From contig JBAIZL010000002.1 in the NCBI GenBank assembly GCA_036971475.1, positions 45,878,729 to 45,942,728 on the forward strand: DNA of 64,000 bases, in the 5' to 3' direction. A model generated the notes under the pieces. That model saw only the letters and a program-made list of their open reading frames with translations. It ran no database searches and was not told the origin of the DNA. The translations under genes and the position numbers were made by a program. The stretch comes from Prosapia bicincta. Taxonomy: Eukaryota > Arthropoda > Insecta > Hemiptera > Cercopidae. Shown piece by piece: positions 1 to 9,476 of this stretch; the stretch's first letter is position 1, and every line of letters starts with the position of its first letter.

Positions 1-535
1 GTATCCATGCACACGTGATAAGTCATCCTAAAGAAGATGTAACGGGTTATATCTATCTATGACAACGAAAGAGAGTAAGTCTAGTTCAGGTATTCATCCC
101 TACACTCGTGATTCGTCTTCCTAAAAGAGAAAACCGGTAACACCTCTCTATGACATCGTTATAGTCGGTCGGCTTCAGCTATGCAATCCTGTACACGTGA
201 TCCATCTTCCTAAAGGGGAACACCTTTCTATGACATCGTTATAGTCGGTCGGCTTCAGCTATGCAATCCTGTACACGTTCTCCGTCTTCCTAAAGGGGAA
301 CACCTTTCTATGACATCGTTATAGTCGGTCGGCTTCAGGTATGCAATCCTGTACTCGTGATCCATCTTCCTAAAGGGAAACAACTATCTATGACATCGTT
401 ATAGTCGGTCGGCTTCAGGTATGCAATCCTGTACGTGTTTTCCCTTTTTCTAAATGCGATATAACGGGTAGCATCTCTCTATTACATCGTTAGAGAGTCG
501 TCTGCTTCAAGTTTGCCTCCCTGAGCACGTAATTC
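1..535. repeat. 80-bp minisatellite, about six units, runs off the left edge
   Basis: A tandem array whose units begin at about 60, 151, 231, 311, 391 and 481. The three middle units are exactly 80 bp and nearly identical. The first and fifth are about 90 bp, with an insertion near the ATAACGGG-type segment, and the last is diverged. Each unit carries the words TGACATCGTT, GTCGGTCGGCTTCA, ATGCAATCCTGTAC and TCTTCCTAAA. Units are homogeneous in the centre and decayed at the right flank, the usual pattern of unequal crossing-over. The array probably continues to the left of the window. No unit-length open frame is kept, because 80 is not a multiple of three. Confidence 0.93.
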
Positions 536-696
536 TTGCCTACCTTCCTGATTAAGGGGTAAATGTCCTCACACTTATCCCATAAATGTTTCTCAAACCT
601 TTCACTTGTGTTCATAGGTAATATCAGGAAGATGATCAGAGGAAATCATCTATTTGTCAAATTTTAATATTTTTTTGTCATAATGATATGTCGCGT

Positions 697-743
697 TATA
701 CCCATATTAAGCTATACCCATATTAAGCTATACCCATATTAAG
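697..743. repeat. 16-bp tandem repeat, three copies
   Basis: The unit TATACCCATATTAAGC is repeated head to tail at 697, 713 and 729; the last copy lacks its final base. The copies are identical, so the event is recent. No function is apparent. Confidence 0.9.
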
Positions 744-3081
744 AACCAATTCCTACCCTTAATAGACGATAACAGTCACACTGGCTCTCAGCATAAAATT
801 ATAAACATAATGTAGTTCCAGTCATTCCTACCCAATTATAACTAGAAAAGGAATTAAAAATTCTTTGTTTTATTAATTTTTGTTGTTGTTAATATTAGTA
901 TTATTATTTTTATATTTTTATTCAACAGAATGGAATTAAATGACCGATTTGGAAACAGCATAAAACTTGTTACCTAATGCCCTCTGTGTCTTAAATGCAC
1001 AGATTTTTTCTAAAAATTCAGGCCAACTAAATAGGGTTGATAAGAGATAAGGTCTTCCTCATTCATTCGCTCCTTCTCGTTCCCTTCACTACATTCTTGT
1101 CCCTATCATCAACCTGTTTATAACTTTTCCCTTTCCATTCATTTTGATAATACATCACAATGACTAAAGGCCTTAAAACAATTAAAAAATTGAACGCATA
1201 ACTGTACAAAACTGCTAAAACTAAATTCGATAACAATTGTGATATTTGCTAAACGTTTAATACTACTGTTTTAGATTATATTTTATGATCTACGTTTAGA
1301 TATTTGATACTTCCTGCAGAAAATGTAAGTTTACAGATTAATTCGTATCTTATTACAAAAAAAGTTTCTCCAAACGATTTCTTCTAATTACCTACATTTC
1401 ATCCCTTTATCTTGTTAAACTATTTCATAAAACTTGTTTTTTCATGTGACGTTTTAGAAATATATTCAAGTAAAAAACTAGAAGTTTATGTTGTATAGGT
1501 AAAAAAACTAAGATAAAATACCTGGATTACAAACGTTAGCTAAGTTATATTGAAACACAATTTTAATTACTTCAATACCAAGTTTTAATCACTTTGTCAC
1601 GTCGCCAAACTACGTGTACTAAAAGCTTAATTAAAATCCATAAAGTAACTGTTTAGGCTAAACCCTAAAAAACTAGTGAAAACAGGTTTTATGTAGTGAA
1701 ATATTTGCATTTATGTGTTTAATCTATATTATTTATTCGTAAAAAAATAAGAACACTAAAAATCATTTCCTCTAGCTTGCCTTATAAGTTACATGTAAAA
1801 ATATGGGTTTAATATTATGTATTCGCTTTGAATCAACTGACGACGACTTTGTTTATGGCAAGTCATAAAACAACCGGATGCTAGATACCTTGTTTTATTA
1901 ATATTTTACATTCTAATAGGTTTCTAAAACATGAGATATTCAGTGCCAAAAATAATTTGTGTAAATTACGCGAAACTAGGTTTTTACGTAACGTTTCTTT
2001 TTTCATAAAATAAACAAAACTTGAACAGCTTCAGATTCTTGTTAAATACGAAAAGCTAAGAATTTATTTAGCATACTTGATCAAATCAAAACCGAAGTGG
2101 TGGGCCTGACCAGTTCTTTGATTAGTGTCACCGACTGGACCTTTAATATATTCGAGATAACCGGTTGGTATCACTGCATCTGCCCAGTTACAAAGCCTAC
2201 TGTTATTATTATGTATGTGTTGGGCTATTTCTTGTAATATTCACCAGCTAACCGCGCTTCGCCCGACCAACAAGACTCATAATGAACTTTGAAACGCAAT
2301 CAGCGTCTTGTAAAAAGAGTGAATGAAACGTCTGATTGGATTAACTCTGAGCAGTCGAGATTTTTGTATATTTTATTACATTACAGATTGTGGAGTAGAA
2401 TGTCAAGCTAGTTATTCCATTAATGTGGCTATTTTTCTGTATTTTAAACACAACAAAAGCAATTAACAATTAAAATTAAGCCTTAATTTTACCATCGTCT
2501 ATAGATATGTCCATGCAACCAATAATCACGTGATGCATTCTAAATCATTTTGGCTAAATCTTTATTGCGTAAATGTTATTTAAAAATGTTCACGGAGTTG
2601 GTTTTTTAAGTAAGAAAAAGTATTTCATTTTCACAAAAGATAATAAATGATGAACAAGTACATAACTTTAAGCAAGCTCACAATTATATAATATTTAGTT
2701 TCATACGCGTTTCACAAACATGCCATGCCGCCATCATTTGATCATTAGGAATAATCACAACTGCAGATTTTGGAAAATGTATTTATGCAATTGAAAATCA
2801 AACTATAATTTCTATATTTATATTTAAAATAATAATATTAAAGCACATTTATTTGGAAAAGTTTCACTTTTATTTCTAACCGCAAGCTAAAATTTTTGTC
2901 TTGTTATTTATTAACATAAATAAATAATCGTATTTGAAATTGTTAGCCTATATTTAGGTTACACATAAATTTAAAAATTGTAATTTTTATGAGTTTTTCT
3001 ATAATAAACAGTTGCTGTTATTTTCTTTATGTTTTGTGTTTTCATAATTTCACAGAGGAATATTTTGGAAAACCCTGTAAA
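744..3081. other. No gene seen; one mixed-composition patch at about 2090-2340
   Basis: Stop codons are dense in all frames. The only segment standing out from AT-rich background is about 2090-2340, which is richer in G+C (ACCGGTTGG, AACCGCGCTTCGCCCG) and lacks simple repeats. It could be a conserved non-coding segment, but nothing in it identifies a function. Confidence 0.5.
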
Positions 3082-3133
3082 GTTAAAAACAAATAAAAAC
3101 ATACACAAAACTCACAAATTATTGTTTTACTTA

Positions 3134-3175
3134 CTCATACGCGTTTCAATGACCAAGTCATCATCATCAGTGAGT
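3134..3175 (-). ncRNA. Hammerhead ribozyme-like motif, canonical core
   Basis: Read on the minus strand, the stem I 5' strand ACTCA is followed by CTGATGA, one unpaired T, and a stem II of six pairs (GATGAC with GTCATT, the last a G-U) closed by a TTG loop. Then come GAAA, CGCG, TA, and TGAG, which pairs with CTCA. With A15.1 and U16.1 included, stem III is the palindrome ACGCGT, too small to fold as its own hairpin loop, so two copies would have to pair. H17 would be A, after which cleavage is expected. Type I hammerheads of this minimal kind are known from Penelope-like retroelements. Activity is not shown here; the extra T before stem II is a consistent feature of the copies in this window. 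Confidence 0.75.
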
Positions 3176-3204
3176 GTTACTACTACAAACTCTAACTTAC
3201 AACT

Positions 3205-3243
3205 CTCAGTTGATGATGACTTGGTCATTGAAACGCGTATGAG
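3205..3243 (+). pseudogene. Degenerate hammerhead motif, right arm of the foldback
   Basis: This mirrors the motif at 3134-3175. CTCA, GAAA, CGCG, TA and TGAG are all kept, as is the stem II hairpin with its TTG loop. The catalytic core reads GTTGATGA where CTGATGA is expected, so the essential C3 is replaced by T and an extra G is present. Such a change is expected to abolish cleavage in this arm while leaving the pairing with the left arm. Confidence 0.6.
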
Positions 3244-3295
3244 TAAATAAATGAGTAGTTTGTGAGTTTTGTGTAGGTTTTTATTTGTTTTTAAC

Positions 3296-4436
3296 ATAAC
3301 CTCACAAGCTAAGCTCAAAGAATATTTGTCCTGTAAAGTTACTTTAAGACTAGAAACAAATTCAAATATTTTTTGTGACTATACTCTAAACTTCTACTTT
3401 TATTTTCACAAATGAGATAAACTATTTTTTATTTTGACCATGATTTGAACAATCTGAGACGAATTAACAATAAACAACATAAACTCCCTCTAACCTAAAT
3501 TCAACTTATGTACATTTCGTTTGCAAAGAAATAGTTCTTCAGAACTAACAAATTTTAGACACCCATCATGGTTGACTTGTAATCGAAACGTATACAATGC
3601 TAATATAATATTATAGTTGTGAGATGAACCTTGAGGTACTAATATTGATACATTAATCAAACGGGGTTTTAACTGACAAATAAAAATTCTTAAATGACTG
3701 CCTATATGTACTAATCCTAAATTATAATGTTTATTAAGAGAAAAATCTGTTAAACTAGAATTTTGATTTAAAGTAGCAAAAGTGTAAGACCAAATGACAT
3801 TCGTTTTATTAGAAAGTTGTTGGAGGTAAATATTGTTGTAAATTGTTTGATGCATTTTAATATTGTCGGCCATGAAAATTTAATAGACAATATGAAAATG
3901 TTTTTAAAGATAGGCTACAGCAAAAGTTCTATTTGTTAATTATTCTCTTTGATACATTATTAGGTTTAAATTTGAATTTAGTTATTACATTTTTTGTGTT
4001 CAATAGTCTGTGATTATGTTTTATACAATCCAATGTAATAGAGCCAATAGAAAACATGTAATTAATTGTTTACTAAGGCTGTTTTTATTTGGCTTAAACG
4101 TTATTTAATTGTTTGAGAATGTTACACAACTTAATGATTATTTATATATTTTAAAGGTTGTCAAATATATTTCATTAAAATTATTTATATGATAGATTAC
4201 GTACTTGACACCTACGTAAGTGTCACAGACTATCTCTTTTGCTGGTGTCTTACATAATTGTTTTGAACTTAGTCATTCTAATATTTTACACTACAAAAAT
4301 ATTTGATAAAGCACGAAAAAATGAGAAAAATATGATATTTACGTAACACTTATACGTACTTTAATACTCTTCTAAAATGGCTATCGTATTTACTTTCAAT
4401 TTATTTTAAAAATAAAATATCATTTACATCTAACAT

Positions 4437-4440
<4 letters not shown>
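3296..4440. other. No confident gene; one unrecognised 127-codon open frame on the minus strand (3490-3873)
   Basis: The minus-strand frame 3490-3873 is the longest non-repetitive open frame in AT-rich sequence in this window. It reads VPQGSS near residue 80, after a hydrophobic stretch. This faintly recalls the VPQGS turn of non-LTR reverse transcriptases, but the residues that should follow (LGPLLF and the ND of YIND) are absent and no other domain block is recognisable. I regard it as chance or a very old relic. Elsewhere the segment is AT-rich with nothing recognised. Confidence 0.3.

Positions 4441-4508
<68 letters not shown>
4441..4508. repeat. (TA)n microsatellite, 34 units
   Basis: An uninterrupted TA run directly abutting the left arm of the foldback element at 4508. 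Several hammerhead-bearing elements in this window adjoin TA tracts (also at 19.2, 19.4, 32.2 and 54.1 kb), suggesting TA tracts are either preferred insertion sites or grow from the elements' ends. Confidence 0.98.
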
Positions 4509-4511
<3 letters not shown>

Positions 4512-4556
4512 AACATAAGTCAAAATACAAATACAAAAATTATAATTGAATTTACA

Positions 4557-4601
4557 ATTCAAAGCTTTTCGTTGGCTAACAGTACCAACATCATCAGGAA
4601 T
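4557..4601 (-). ncRNA. Hammerhead ribozyme-like motif, left arm
   Basis: On the minus strand this reads ATTC, CTGATGA, an unpaired T, a stem II of GTTGG with CCAAC around a nine-base loop, GAAA, AGCT, TT, then GAAT, which pairs with the initial ATTC. Stem III with A15.1 and U16.1 is the palindrome AAGCTT. All core bases expected of a hammerhead are present. It is identical to the copy in the right arm. Confidence 0.78.
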
Positions 4602-4633
4602 ATTAAAAAATTGTTTAATATGAATTGTTTAAT

Positions 4634-4678
4634 ATTCCTGATGATGTTGGTACTGTTAGCCAACGAAAAGCTTTGAAT
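4634..4678 (+). ncRNA. Hammerhead ribozyme-like motif, right arm
   Basis: The plus-strand counterpart of 4557-4601. ATTC is at 4634-4637, CTGATGA at 4638-4644, the stem II hairpin at 4646-4664, GAAA at 4665-4668, AGCT at 4669-4672, TT next, and GAAT at 4675-4678 closing stem I. Predicted cleavage lies after the second T (H17 = U). Stem I is only four pairs here, and stem III requires a second molecule, so dimeric action is the likely mode if it is active. Confidence 0.78.
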
Positions 4679-4727
4679 TGTAAATTCAATTATAATTCTT
4701 GTATTTGTATTTTGACTTATGTTCTTT

Positions 4728-6329
4728 ATTAATATACAAGAATACATATTGCGATAATTATATATACAAGTGTGTAGATATCATCGGTTATGACCGAGTT
4801 ATGATTGAGATATTTCTAAGAAAACCAAAGAATTGAACATAAAGGAAAATATGTTCATCTTAAATTTTATTAACTTAAAATATAAGAAACTTGTATTTAG
4901 AAACTGAATATATTAAGAATTAAAATATGCACTATAGGTTAGTTTGGCATTGAAAATAACCGACGGCGACGTTTCTGCATGGAACACTATGGGATTATTT
5001 CGCTTCAAGACATGAAGACAGTACACGCAACCGTTTAGGGAGTGCTTGTATCTTGGCATAATGTAAACCTTGCCCATAATACGGATGCTCTGGTAGTCAC
5101 GTTAATATGTAAAGATTTGTTCAGTTCAAGGATTTCAGTTCAGTTCTTCGAGTTGAATCTACCATCATCGTAGTTACTAGTTTAATTCAGAATATTTTAT
5201 TATCGTAGGCCTACTAATTATTATAGAAATATACACTAGCCCAACGTTAAAACACTTTATGAAATTAAAAGATCCTAATGGTTGAACTTATGCAAAAAGC
5301 TTAATTATATAACTTAACAAATCCGTTGAGTAGTAAGAACGTCTTGGATTCTGATCGATAAGGATTTAAACCATGTAATAACTCGTACAGTGTGTTTTGC
5401 AAGTTTTTTCAAGAAAAACAATTTTTATTATACGAATTCTAATTAACAAATTTTAAAAAATAATAAAACAAAGATTTTCAGGGGGATCTTAAATTTCTTA
5501 CCTGGATAGCAAGCTTATGTTGTAAAATATTTAATAGAATTATCAAAGAAAGTTTTAAAACTGTCAAACATTTTAAGTATTATTAAATATTTAAAAACAC
5601 TGGGATGTAAAAATATTTGTAAGTTTCTTAAGAGACATAACATTTAAACTCCAATTTTTAAGCATTGAAGGCTTCTGTTAATTGAAAAAAAGGGTGAACG
5701 AATTTTCTAGTTAATTTTAAATAAAACTTATATATTAAAATTTTGAAAGAATTAGATTTTTAGTAAAAAAATTTAAGACTAAGTAAATTGTAAATAATTT
5801 AGTTGAATATTTTAAAATTTTTCAATAGAAGTTTCCTGTCTGTATTAAATGCCTTAAAAAATTAAATTTTTCCTGAAAACTTGAGTTTAAAGAATAGATA
5901 TAACGGGAAATTGTTTTTGTATATTACATGTTCTCGTTGGATATTTCCGATTAACTGAACACTGTGCCTTCAGTTTCATTTACATGCAGTAAATTGCGAT
6001 GTTGTTAAAAGTAACAGCAGGGTGGCAAACCCCTGACTGTGAGATGTACTCAAGTGTTGGCACTAATTGGCACCTCAGAGGTCGATGAGGGTTTTACAGA
6101 AGACTCAAGATAGAGATCAAATCTGGATGAAGCATCGTAGTGGTGAGAAAACTCAAAGAGCTGTGAAAATGGTAAACAATAACAGTGGTGGAACAGCATT
6201 GTTCGTTGTTAGCGAACAAAGTTCGTTTAAAAGTATTTCATTTATAAAATGTTGATTCTGATATTGTTATAAAAGAAGTAATTATTGTAACTATGTGTTG
6301 GTCGAAAACAAGTACCAGAAATTTGAATT
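4728..6329. other. No gene seen
   Basis: AT-rich sequence. A patch at 4950-5160 is more mixed, and a patch at 5990-6240 holds a 62-codon plus-strand frame (6067-6255) without recognisable motifs. One TAGGCCTA palindrome is at 5206. Confidence 0.5.
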
Positions 6330-6511
6330 ATTAATAAATAAAACCGCTTAAGCACAAAAACGTATTTTTCATGTCTTGATGTACATTTCAATTGCAAAGC
6401 TATCATTTTCAGAGGAGAATCTACAAGACTAACTGCATTTGTTTGCAATCGAAATGTACATCAGGAAACAAATAAAACGGTTTGGTGCTCCACGAGGATT
6501 TATTTATAATT
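6330..6511. mobile_element. Decayed foldback element with hammerhead remnants (ATGTACAT type)
   Basis: The imperfect arms, about 6330-6396 and 6433-6511, share GATGTACATTTC next to TTGCAA, then an AAAACCG-type segment, then ATAAATAAA ends. Both arms keep the GAAA plus TGTACA block of the hammerhead 3' half, in opposite orientations. Mismatches and small indels between arms are far more numerous than in the 4508 element, so this copy is older. It shares the TGTACA stem III with the element at 7026. Confidence 0.7.
6371..6415 (-). pseudogene. Decayed hammerhead motif
   Basis: On the minus strand, TCCT is followed by CTGAAAA (the core G8 is replaced by A), one T, and a six-step stem II with a TTT loop and one A-A mismatch (GATAGC against GCAATT). 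GAAA, TGTACA and TC follow, then a weakly matching stem I. The layout is the family layout, but the core mutation should inactivate it. Confidence 0.5.
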
Positions 6512-7025
6512 AAAAATTACACCGCAGTTATTAATTCCAAGTTAATTAGTAACTCCAAATTATTACCAACAATTTGTTTGGAAAGGCAATTTTTCCTTAG
6601 ACGCCATTGTTTCAACAGATAAAATGTCTAGACATATTTTGGAAAAAAGAATTATTTATAGGAAAACAATGTTTTCCAAAATGTAATAATTAGTAAAATT
6701 TTATATTTTAAACAATACAGTATCACATAGCTTCAACCCATACCAGTTTTTTTCAATATCTTCCTTAACCACTTATGCATAATAAATACAATTAAAAATA
6801 TTTTTCTACAATATATTAACTATAGTTACAAAGGCTTGACCTACTCGTACATTATTATAATACATTTAGTATTATCAGAAGTTTGATAATATATTATGAT
6901 AAATTGATTACTATGGAGTATGTATTAGGTTGAGTAATATAATACATAATATGTTATTTTATATTTTAATATACGCTATTGTGCCGTAAACATTTGTACA
7001 TTGAATGTTTGTTTTAAAAGAAATA
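6512..7025. other. No gene seen
   Basis: Only AT-rich sequence with short scattered ATTATA-type words; no frame, repeat or motif is supported. Confidence 0.6.
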
Positions 7026-7178
7026 TTAATAATAAATACACAAAAACCTCTTAACCACAAACTTTCTTTAGTCTTTGTATGTTATCCCTCTGAGGATAGT
7101 TACTTGGTAACTGAAATGTACATAAGGGTAAAATAAAGAAAGTTTGTGGTTAAGAGGTTTTTGTGTATTTATTATTAA
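7026..7178. mobile_element. Foldback element with a hammerhead in the loop
   Basis: A perfect or near-perfect inverted repeat of 45 bp (7026-7070 and 7134-7178) with a 63-nt loop. The arms carry CCTCTTAACCACAAAC and its complement and end in AATAAT. Unlike the elements at 3.1 and 4.5 kb, the hammerhead is not duplicated: one complete motif occupies the loop, and only the sequence 3' of it has been copied to the other side in inverse orientation. Folding of the transcript would present the ribozyme at the tip of a 45-bp stem. Confidence 0.9.
7086..7128 (+). ncRNA. Hammerhead ribozyme-like motif in the hairpin loop
   Basis: CCCT at 7086-7089 pairs with AGGG at 7125-7128 as stem I. CTGAGGA at 7090-7096 is a canonical core with N7 = G, followed by one unpaired T. 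Stem II is AGTTAC with GTAACT around TTG (7098-7112). GAAA is at 7113-7116, then TGTACA, then T and A (U16.1, H17). With the A15.1-U16.1 pair, stem III is the palindrome ATGTACAT, the longest stem III among the copies and so the best suited to dimer formation. Every universally required core base is present. Confidence 0.8.
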
Positions 7179-8980
7179 ATCCAACCACAGTACATTCCTA
7201 ATAAATAGTAAGAAATATTAAGCCTAACAGTTTCAAAAATCAATTTTAGATTTTAGCCAGCAGACATTTTTTTAATAAAACATAAAATCAACTAAATTTA
7301 AAATATATAAAGGTTTTTTGATAGAATGGTGTAAAAATTAAACAATAATATTTCGAAAATGTTTTACGCAATAAGAGGGTAGTTATAAATGTATGTGGAG
7401 CAGTTAACAGAACCTCTTATTTAAACTTGAGAATATTAAAATCCTATTCTATCTCTAAATACATTTTTTTAAATTAGGTTTTAAAGTAGTTTCATCTAGG
7501 TCTTAAAAAGAGACATTTCGTTTAAAAGTCTATAATATCAAATCAAGTTAACAGTTAAACATATATTTCATTAACATTTAACGGGAAATTTTTTTCTTTA
7601 GGTCTAAACTAAATTAAATCAATAAAGCCTATTACCATTAAAAAATAAACTCCTTAACAATCAAGTAATACTTACATAAGCCTTTATAAAACTTTTAAAT
7701 ATAATCCAAGAATATCAAAAGAAAAAAAATTAATGAATTTATTATTTTTGTAAAACTAACAACTTTAGCGTCTTCATAAAGTATCCCTGATCGAAGAGAA
7801 ATTTGCAAATCTCAGTATTAAATCAAACAAGCGCGAGACATAGGCAGACTCAATTAGCAACTGAGGCCAATCATTTGCCCGCGGCACGCGTAGCTGCACG
7901 CACGCACAGCTGCGTCTGATGAGCCGGTGCCCCGAGCAACTGGCTCGCCTTCAATTCATTACCTTATAATCCTGATTGTTTGTCTTGCCACGGTGATTTA
8001 TCCACAGTAATGCAAGTCTATGTAATAGTGCATAACTGGAATTTTGTCTAGGGGTGGCAGATGTTACACAACACCATGCAAAATGTATTACGTAATATAA
8101 TTATGATAATAAGGATTAATTAATATTTAGAAGGGTAAGTAATAATAACGAAAAATATTTTGCTGCAAATACTCCTCCATAAAAAAAAATCGAAAATAAA
8201 AGAATAAAGTCTACGTGTCGAACATGAACCATTTGCGATAGTAGCACTCTTGAGTATTTATTTTTAAATTTTATTCATCTGTTATTTCAAACAATTAATT
8301 TTAAAAATAATTCCTAAAATCCTAACTGAGGTATAAAATTAGTATACTCGCGTTTAAAAACATTACTTTAAAACGTTTCTACTTCTCATTCGGATTAGTG
8401 TAACGGGATGATTTTACACCCAGCCTGGACTAAGTCCCTAGTATGAGGATCCAGACTTTTCTCTACACAACTTTAGGCCGAGCCAATCAGATGGAGTATG
8501 AAGGTTCAGAAAGCTTGACCGTTTGAGAGGTTCTACTGACACCCAAACGTCTAGAAGAACGGTCGAAACCATAATGACTGTTTGGAGTATCGTCTCAGAG
8601 ACGGGCCGAAGATCAGTCAAGGCCCTAAAGTAAGGACCTTGAGTTTGGGCTTGGATTCGTAAAGGGATGGTTTCACATGCTCAATTGGCGATAACCATCA
8701 AACATGAACACTAATTTTGTCTTCTATGACTTGAGGCTAGAAGTCGCAAGGCTACGTACTCTTCATCAAAAACCCTTCTTTTTCACCATTTTAAAACTCT
8801 TCTTAAGCGATTTTACCATCACTGGCTATGTTCTAAGCTTCTATTCAATATTTCATCAATGATGAAAGTAAATCTCTACAATTTCAACTAGCGCAGTCAT
8901 TAGAAAAATTAAATTTCGAATTTTATGTATGAACTTGATACATTAACGATTTTCTGAACTTTTAATATAAAGAAATTTAT
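7179..8980. other. No gene seen; G+C-richer patches at 7790-8050 and 8395-8680
   Basis: The patch at 7790-8050 contains CCCGCGGCACGCGTAGCTGC and long non-repetitive mixed sequence with stops in every frame, the look of a conserved non-coding element. The patch at 8395-8680 has a 60-codon minus-strand frame (8438-8620) that I do not recognise; it may be an old transposon fragment. The rest is AT-rich. Confidence 0.45.
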
Positions 8981-9476
8981 AAAAACTTACCGAGACATTG
9001 CCTAACGCTTTTATTGCACTAAGTGATCGTTATGAGACCCTTAAAAACTTACCGAGACATTGCCTAACGCTTTTATTGCACTAAGTGATCGTTATGAGAC
9101 CCTTAAAAACTTACCGAGACATTGCCTAACGCTTTTATTGTACTAAGTGATCGTTATGAGACCCTTAAAAACTTACCGAGACATTGCCTAACGCTTTTAT
9201 TGCACTAAGTGATCGTTATGAGACCCTTAAAAACTTACCGAGACATTGCCTAACGCTTTTATTGCACTAAGTGATCGTTATGAGACCCTTAAAAACTTAC
9301 CGAGACATTGCCTAATGCTTTTATTGCACTAAGTGATCGTTATGAGACCCTTAAAAACTTACCGAGACATTGCCTAACGCTTTTATTGCACTAAGTGATC
9401 GTTATGAGACCCTTAAAAACTTACCGAGACATTGCCTAACGCTTTTATTGCACTAAGTGATCGTTACGAGACCCTT
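8981..9476. repeat. 62-bp satellite array, eight nearly identical units
   Basis: Units start at 8981, 9043, 9105, 9167, 9229, 9291, 9353 and 9415. I see only single-base differences: one C to T in the TTGCACTAAG word of the third unit, one in CCTAACGC of the sixth, one in GTTATGAG of the eighth. Each unit runs from AAAAACTTACCGAGACATTG to GTTATGAGACCCTT. The array ends sharply inside the AAAA of a would-be ninth unit. Such uniformity points to recent amplification. On the minus strand each unit contains GGTAAGT, a good splice-donor word, and AATAAA, a poly(A)-signal word; whether that means anything is unknown. Confidence 0.97.

Larger units (their letters stand above)
3082..3295. mobile_element. 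Foldback element with two hammerhead motifs (ACGCGT type), Penelope-like 3' tail
   Basis: An imperfect inverted repeat. The left arm runs about 3082-3175 and the right arm about 3205-3295, with about 30 nt between them. The outer arms pair a GTTAAAAACAAATAAAAAC end with its complement, then TACACAAAACTCACAAA with its complement. The inner arms contain the hammerhead cores on opposite strands, each transcribed outward from the centre. No open frame of significance fills it; the short frames across it are simply the arms read in translation. Similarity of the outer sequence to the element at 7026-7178 (GTTTGTG, then TTTTGTGTA, then a T-rich end) suggests related families. Origin as an inverted duplication of a Penelope-like element tail is inference from the 32-kb copy. 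Confidence 0.82.
4508..4727. mobile_element. Foldback element with two intact hammerhead motifs (AAGCTT type)
   Basis: A near-perfect inverted repeat, left arm 4508-4608, right arm 4625-4727, with a loop of about 20 nt. The arms begin at AAAGAACATAAGTC and its complement GACTTATGTTCTTT, and contain a TTCTTGTATTTG-type tail also found next to the motifs at 19.3, 32.1 and 54.0 kb. Both arms carry a complete hammerhead core in opposite orientation. The arms are nearly identical, so the inverted duplication is recent or maintained by gene conversion. There is no coding capacity. The transcript from either strand would fold into a hairpin of about 100 bp, which would compete with ribozyme folding. 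Confidence 0.9.

Noticed and set aside
3575..3612. TTGACTTGTAATCGAAACGTATAC as a hammerhead 3' half
   Set aside because: GAAACGT fits, but the upstream core is CCATCATGG, not CTGANGA, and no stem I pairs; kept only as a curiosity.
4557..4678. Intrinsic terminator or microRNA precursor reading of the hairpin
   Set aside because: The inner arms are explained better by duplicated hammerhead motifs with intact cores, and the stem is much longer than a microRNA precursor.
8981..9476. CRISPR-like array
   Set aside because: The units are contiguous 62-bp repeats with no distinct spacers, in a eukaryotic context; it is a satellite.
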